A stretch of 7,573 nucleotides of DNA, from contig DATAYA010000151.1 of NCBI GenBank assembly GCA_036272815.1, positions 1-7,573 on the forward strand, in the 5' to 3' direction. Of the stretch, positions 5,542 through 7,573 are shown piece by piece; the stretch's first letter is position 1; every line of letters starts with the position of its first letter. The notes beneath the pieces are model-generated. The model saw only the letters and a program-made list of their open reading frames with translations. It had not been told where the DNA came from and ran no database searches. The translations under genes and the position numbers were made by a program. This stretch comes from DATAYA01 sp036272815. Lineage in GTDB: Bacteria > Pseudomonadota > Alphaproteobacteria > Acetobacterales > Acetobacteraceae.

Positions 5542-6538
5542 GCAAGCCGCCGGACGTCTCGGGGAAAAAGACCTCCGTCCAGCTCGCCGGCGCATGCGGT
5601 ATCAGCCCCACCTTTGCCATGAACGTTCCGAAGACGGCGATCTTGCGCGGGTTCAGAGACCAGCGGTTCTCGGGGTCCTTGATGATCTTGACCACCGCGT
5701 CCTGCGACAGCGACGAGGATTTCTGGGCGTGGAGCCAGATCTGCGCAGCCTGGTTCGGGTGCGCGCCGATGAACGCCTCAGCTTCGCGGAGCGCGGCCAT
5801 GAAGGCGGCCATCACCTTCGGATTCCTCTGCACGAACCGCTGCGTGGCCCAGAGACAGTTGAACGTGTGCGGCCCGCCGAGCACGTCGTAGCTGTTCAGC
5901 ACGCGATGCACATTCGAATGCTGCAACTCCTGATACATGTAGGGGGCCGAGGTGAAATGGGCGGTGATCCCGGCCTTGCCGCTCAGCATCGCCGCGTACC
6001 CGTCAGGATGCGACATCGAGACGGTGAGGTCGTCGAGCTTCTTCGCGCCGGCCTCGCCGAACGCCTTCGCCGCCGCCATCTCAAGGACGATCGCCTGGAT
6101 CGACACGCGAACCGCCGGCAGCGCGATCCGGTCGCGCGGCTTGAAATCGGCGACCGTGCGGACGCCCGCATCCGTGGTGTTGAGGTAGAGCGGCATCGAG
6201 TTCAGCGCCGCGATGCCCTTGACGTCGAGATTTCCCCGCGTGCGCGCCCAGATCACCAGCATCGGCGCCACGCCGCCCGTGGCGATGTCGAGATTGCCGG
6301 AGATCAGCGCCTCATTCATCGGCGCACCGCCCGTGAACTGCAGCCAATGCGGCGTGATCGTGACCCCTTGCTTGGTGCCCTGCGCCTGCAGCAGATGCTG
6401 CGCGCGCATGATCGTCAGTGGCAGATACGACAGGCCGTACTGCTGCGCGATGCGCAGATCGACCGCGTGCGCCGGTGCTGCAATCCCCAGCATCGCGATG
6501 GCCACGAAGGCGAACCAGGTCTGCCGCAAACGTCCCAT
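5531..6538 (-). CDS. Periplasmic substrate-binding protein of a NitT/TauT-type ABC importer (NMT1/TauA-like)
   Basis: A 335-residue exported binding protein. The N-terminus is a Sec signal peptide: basic MGRLRQ, a hydrophobic core FAFVAIAMLGIAA, and an APAHA cleavage site at about residue 25, followed by the mature start VDLRIAQQYGLSYLPL, typical of TauA/SsuA/NMT1-like proteins that bind sulfonates, nitrate, pyrimidine precursors or aliphatic/aromatic acids. FTGGAPMNEALISGNLDIA (68-86) is the region where this family lines its ligand cleft. No lipobox is present, so it is free in the periplasm. I chose ATG 6538, not 6577, because GGAGGGG sits 8 nt upstream of it and because it begins at the signal peptide. 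It is the first gene of the array, after a 216-bp gap that should hold the promoter. The ligand is not recognisable from sequence; succinate-like acids carrying a substituent are inferred only from the downstream enzymes. Confidence 0.88.
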   Translation of the reverse strand: MGRLRQTWFAFVAIAMLGIAAPAHAVDLRIAQQYGLSYLPLTIMRAQHLLQAQGTKQGVTITPHWLQFTGGAPMNEALISGNLDIATGGVAPMLVIWARTRGNLDVKGIAALNSMPLYLNTTDAGVRTVADFKPRDRIALPAVRVSIQAIVLEMAAAKAFGEAGAKKLDDLTVSMSHPDGYAAMLSGKAGITAHFTSAPYMYQELQHSNVHRVLNSYDVLGGPHTFNCLWATQRFVQRNPKVMAAFMAALREAEAFIGAHPNQAAQIWLHAQKSSSLSQDAVVKIIKDPENRWSLNPRKIAVFGTFMAKVGLIPHAPASWTEVFFPETSGGLHGS

Positions 6539-6545
6539 GGGCTTC

Positions 6546-6552
6546 CCCTCCG
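6546..6552 (-). promoter_or_regulatory. Strong ribosome-binding site of the binding-protein gene
   Basis: On the minus strand GGAGGGG ends seven to eight bases before ATG 6538 and decides that start over the in-frame ATG at 6577, which lies upstream of it. It is by far the best Shine-Dalgarno in the array; later genes rely mostly on overlapping stop/start codons. Confidence 0.7.
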
Positions 6553-6558
6553 GGGTTC

Positions 6559-6588
6559 TCGATAGGCGGCCGTTCACACCGCTTGCAA
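6559..6588 (-). promoter_or_regulatory. Weak sigma70-like promoter candidate for the ABC-SDH-hydratase array
   Basis: On the minus strand TTGCAA (6583-6588, four of six to TTGACA) is followed after 18 bp by TATCGA (6559-6564, three of six to TATAAT), about 20 bp upstream of the binding-protein ATG. The match is modest and the region is short, so the call rests mainly on position: no other gap in the array is large enough for a promoter. Confidence 0.3.
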
Positions 6589-6601
6589 CGTTAGAGCGCC
6601 G

Positions 6602-6642
6602 CTCCGGCCAGGGTCAATCCGCGGTCGCCCGCGTGGCCGGAG
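6602..6642. repeat. Nested inverted repeat: possible terminator or regulator site
   Basis: CTCCGGCCA at 6602-6610 and TGGCCGGAG at 6634-6642 are perfect 9-bp inverted arms. Inside the loop, CGCGG (6620-6624) pairs with CCGCG (6629-6633) around a TCGC loop. On the minus strand this lies about 110 bp after the sugar-permease stop and about 60 bp before the binding-protein start. It has no T-run, so a classical intrinsic terminator is not supported; an mRNA 3' stabilising hairpin, or an operator for a dimeric regulator, are equally possible. High GC raises the chance of such repeats arising by chance. Confidence 0.45.
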
Positions 6643-6754
6643 ACGGGAGCGCCGAACGTTCCAGCATGGCCAGCGCCGCGCCCCGGGCGCACCCGCGCCA
6701 GCACGGGCTCTCCACCAGAACCCTAGCGCAAGCTGGAGGCTGGCATCGCGCCCG

Positions 6755-7573
6755 TCAGCTTTCCCCGGTTTCGCGGCCGTACAACAGCAGCAGTCCGAGG
6801 ATGATCACGCCGTAGAGGATGCTTCGTCCATATTCGGGCATGTTCATCGCCATCAGCACGCTGATCAGCATGACAAGGCTGATGGCGCCTGCAACCGAGC
6901 CGATGTAGTGGCCGCGCCCACCCAGGATATAGACCCCGCCGATCACCACCGCCGCGATCGACTGGAACAGGTAGGGATCGCCCATTCCCAGACTCGCCTG
7001 CCCGCCGAACCCGACCAGCATGATCCCGGCGAGCGCTGCGAAGAATCCGCTGAGCGTGTACAGCGCCACCGTCGTCGCGGTGATATCCAATCCGGCGAGG
7101 AAGCTCGCGCGTGCGTTGTTGCCGATCGCGTAGGTGCTCCGCCCGAAGCGGGTGCGGCTGAGCGCGAAGGAGACCGCCACGATCACGACCAGCCAGAGAT
7201 AGAGCACGGCGGGAATGCCGAGCACATGTCCATGCACCGCCGTCTGCACGATCGGCGGCGCATAGGACGCGCAGGCGCCGCAAGTCATGCCGCCGGAGAG
7301 GCCGAGCGTCAGCCCCTCCATGATGCCGTTCATGGCCAGCGTCATCACCACCGGTGGCACACCGAGCAGCGCGATCCCGAACCCGTTCACAAGTCCCACC
7401 AGCGCGCCCATGCCCAAGGTCAGCGCCAGCGCATAAGGCGCCCTTGCATCCTGCCCGAGCGAACTGGTGGCGATCAGGATCGCCGCGGCGTTCAGCACCC
7501 AAGGCACCGAGAGGTCGATGCCGCCGATCAGGATGACGAAGGTCTGGCCCGCGGCCACCAGGCCAACGAAGGA
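6755..7573 (-). CDS. Ribose/sugar-type ABC transporter permease (RbsC family, BPD_transp_2), 5' end beyond window
   Basis: The C-terminal 272 residues of an inner-membrane permease; the frame stays open to position 7573, so the start codon lies outside (a GTG at 7556-7558 is internal). The visible part begins SFVGLVAAGQTFVILIGGIDLSV, where GGIDLSV is the hallmark of RbsC/AraH/XylH-type permeases, and continues with GLVNGFGIALLGVPPVVMTL and SRTRFGRSTYAIGNN, both standard for the family. About eight membrane helices are visible. Family members import pentoses, hexoses, autoinducer-2 or related polyols with a periplasmic binding protein and a double ATPase. A CGAC pair sits in the loop GGMTCGACASYAPP, which is not in RbsC itself. 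It is separated from the binding-protein gene of the second importer by 216 bp and a hairpin, so it is probably the end of a different operon. The sugar is not identifiable. Confidence 0.88.
   Translation of the reverse strand, partial: SFVGLVAAGQTFVILIGGIDLSVPWVLNAAAILIATSSLGQDARAPYALALTLGMGALVGLVNGFGIALLGVPPVVMTLAMNGIMEGLTLGLSGGMTCGACASYAPPIVQTAVHGHVLGIPAVLYLWLVVIVAVSFALSRTRFGRSTYAIGNNARASFLAGLDITATTVALYTLSGFFAALAGIMLVGFGGQASLGMGDPYLFQSIAAVVIGGVYILGGRGHYIGSVAGAISLVMLISVLMAMNMPEYGRSILYGVIILGLLLLYGRETGES

Larger units (their letters stand above)
6539..6754 (-). other. Intergenic region between the sugar permease and the binding-protein gene
   Basis: This 216-bp stretch is the only sizeable non-coding gap in the window. 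I find no convincing reading frame with codon use like its neighbours and no tRNA-like structure. It holds a nested inverted repeat (6602-6642), a weak promoter-like pair (6559-6588) and the ribosome-binding site of the binding-protein gene. It should contain the promoter of the ten-gene array and the end of the sugar-permease transcript. Confidence 0.7.

Noticed and set aside
6587..6660. Two copies of AACGTT 68 bp apart (6587-6592 and 6655-6660)
   Set aside because: Six-base palindromes repeated once are too short to support an operator without comparative data.
6678..6690. Palindrome GCGCCCCGGGCGC in the intergenic region
   Set aside because: Arms of six with a one-base centre in very GC-rich DNA; no T-run and no second copy, so likely chance.
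39..6815. Many long open frames on the plus strand, including ones of more than 250 codons
   Set aside because: They are Arg/Ala/His-rich antisense frames lying exactly over well-supported minus-strand genes, a common effect of high GC. None shows a recognisable domain.
1..7573. tRNA, rRNA, CRISPR arrays, insertion sequences and attachment sites
   Set aside because: I looked for them and saw no repeats with regular spacing, no transposase-like protein and no RNA gene; nearly all bases are coding.

Overview
The window is a GC-rich, densely packed, single-strand stretch of bacterial DNA. Every gene I can support reads leftward on the minus strand. The high GC content, the class of ABC transporters and the split succinate dehydrogenase/fumarase genes suggest an alphaproteobacterium of the Rhodospirillales/Acetobacteraceae or Bradyrhizobium type. 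That assignment is an inference from composition and family flavour, not from a marker gene.

Layout in the direction of transcription (high to low coordinates). First is the 3' part of a ribose/sugar-type ABC permease (7573-6755), cut by the window edge. A 216-bp intergenic region (6754-6539) follows, with a nested hairpin and a weak candidate promoter. A tight array of ten genes then runs off the left edge: a periplasmic binding protein, ATPase and permease of a NitT/TauT (taurine/sulfonate/nitrate-type) ABC importer; an SdhB/FrdB-like iron-sulfur protein; two small three-helix membrane anchors; a TauE/SafE (TSUP) permease; the alpha and beta subunits of a class I [4Fe-4S] fumarase/tartrate dehydratase-type hydro-lyase; and the first 80 codons of an SdhA/FrdA-like flavoprotein. 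Six junctions use 4-bp NTGA overlaps (ATGA, GTGA or TTGA) and the other three have 11-bp overlap or 10-15 bp spacing, so this is almost certainly one transcription unit.

How the genes may work together. An organic acid is imported by the ABC system, oxidised by a membrane-bound succinate dehydrogenase-like complex that feeds electrons to quinone, and the resulting unsaturated acid is hydrated by the fumarase-like enzyme. The TSUP permease would export an anion by-product. Several details argue that the substrate is not plain succinate/fumarate. The flavoprotein has Cys where SdhA/FrdA carry the flavin-linking His. The beta subunit of the hydratase departs from its family at three normally conserved motif positions, while the alpha subunit keeps its cluster and catalytic residues. 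The usual sdhCDAB order is broken up by the hydratase and the exporter. A speculative but chemically coherent reading is catabolism of a 2-substituted succinate, for example sulfosuccinate, where dehydrogenation then hydration at the sulfonated carbon would give an unstable adduct falling apart to oxaloacetate and sulfite. This is a hypothesis, not an annotation. Each of the two anchor proteins also carries the His pair expected for a two-haem (type A/B-like) anchor.
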